In this document: piece by piece, positions 63,646 to 64,000 of the stretch
How positions within the stretch are numbered: the first letter of the stretch is position 1
Layout of the letters: every line of letters begins with the position of its first letter
Notes under the pieces: generated by a model
Seen by the model: only the letters and a program-made list of their open reading frames with translations
What the model was told of the DNA's origin: nothing
The model's database searches: none
Source of the DNA: Allopusillimonas soli
GTDB taxonomy: Bacteria > Pseudomonadota > Gammaproteobacteria > Burkholderiales > Burkholderiaceae_B
DNA length: 64,000 nt
Reading direction: 5' to 3'
Assembly: GCF_004153445.1 (NCBI RefSeq)
Contig: NZ_SDQC01000001.1
Location: 1,116,001 to 1,180,000 of the forward strand
Program-made: the position numbers and the translations under genes

Positions 63646-64000
63646 ATGTTTAAACATTTCCCCAGTCGGCAGGCGCTGGCGTTGTTTCTTTGCCTGGCCA
63701 TCCCTGCCAGCGCGCTGGCGCTGGAGACCCCTCGTTCCTCGCGACTCGACCACCGCGTACGCTATGTCAATTACAACGACGCCAATGTCATCCAGCTCAA
63801 TGCCGTGATCGGCGTGGCCACCCATATCGTGCTGGAGCCCGGCGAAAAATACGTCTACCACGTCTTTGGCGATAGCCAAGCCTATGCGTTTACCTACAAG
63901 AACAATCATCTGTTCTTCAAACCCACGGCAGAAGACGCCAACACCAACCTTATCGTCGTTACTGACAGGCGCGATTACAGCTTCAGGCTCTCGTACAGCG
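63646..64000 (+). CDS. virB9: VirB9, N-terminal part (runs off right edge)
   Basis: The first 118 codons are present. Signal peptide (ending ALA-LE), then the VirB9 N-terminal domain: RSSRLDHRVRYVNYNDANVIQLNAVIGVATHIVLEPGEKY and the LFFKPTAEDANTNLIVVTDRRDYSFRL motif characteristic of VirB9/TrbG. It should join VirB7 and VirB10 in the outer-membrane core complex. AAGGAA precedes the ATG. Confidence 0.95.
   Translation, partial: MFKHFPSRQALALFLCLAIPASALALETPRSSRLDHRVRYVNYNDANVIQLNAVIGVATHIVLEPGEKYVYHVFGDSQAYAFTYKNNHLFFKPTAEDANTNLIVVTDRRDYSFRLSYS

Larger units (their letters stand above)
52515..64000. mobile_element. Left part of an integrative conjugative element inserted at tRNA-Phe
   Basis: Starting at the tRNA-Phe 3' end are a P4-like tyrosine integrase, a ribbon-helix-helix protein, a toxin-antitoxin pair, TrbM and virB1 to virB9 in order. 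Integrase next to a tRNA plus a mating-pair apparatus defines an ICE. The element continues past base 64000; relaxase, coupling protein and the second att copy are not visible, so its ability to transfer cannot be judged. Confidence 0.85.

Overview
The window reads as a chromosome segment of a betaproteobacterium in the order Burkholderiales, most likely family Alcaligenaceae (Bordetella, Pusillimonas or Advenella relatives). The reasons are several Bug-type (TTT family) periplasmic binding proteins, the orders hemE-priA, atpIBEFHAGDC and hemA-prfA-prmC-grxD-ubiX, and the general protein character. No species can be named from the sequence alone.

Three parts can be told apart. (1) Bases 1 to about 22394 are accessory DNA ending at the 3' end of a tRNA-Arg(CCG) gene. 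Bases 1-16271 are a lower-GC stretch of catabolic cassettes, mostly one enzyme or enzyme set plus one periplasmic binding protein plus one divergent regulator: ABC uptake/amidohydrolase/Rieske/LysR; deacetylase-like/Bug/GntR; FAD oxidoreductase/M19 peptidase-like/Bug/LysR; TauD-like dioxygenase/Bug/LysR. An IS3-family relic lies among them. A higher-GC pair, AraC regulator and 1292-residue autotransporter, follows, then a 756-bp unit with a higBA toxin-antitoxin module between two copies of the tRNA-Arg 3' end.

(2) Bases 22395-52590 are core chromosome: tRNA-Arg, a membrane-anchored dihaem cytochrome c, 3-hydroxyacyl-CoA dehydrogenase, rep, priA, hemE, a Fis-type regulator, the complete F1Fo ATP synthase operon, enoyl-CoA hydratase, an M61 peptidase, folB, ttcA, a large MscS channel, ubiX, grxD, prmC, prfA, hemA and tRNA-Phe. 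Genes are tightly packed and several pairs overlap by 4 bp.

(3) From 52591 to the right edge lies the start of an integrative conjugative element inserted at tRNA-Phe: tyrosine integrase, a ribbon-helix-helix protein, a second type II toxin-antitoxin pair, a TrbM-like protein and a VirB-type type IV secretion operon (virB1-B4, two unknown proteins, a lipoprotein that may give entry exclusion, virB5-B9). virB9 runs off the end, so virB10/B11/D4, relaxase and the distal att site are not visible.

The most unusual points are: a toxin-antitoxin module that is the only cargo between two tRNA 3'-end repeats and has a predicted leaderless promoter; a second toxin-antitoxin cassette between two 80%-identical copies of the 3' end of its upstream neighbour; a LysR gene whose best start is ATT; a 54-bp palindrome like two abutted IS3-family ends; paired palindromes built into the promoter of an unknown 77-residue protein; and a group of DnaA-box-like sites between hemE and priA.
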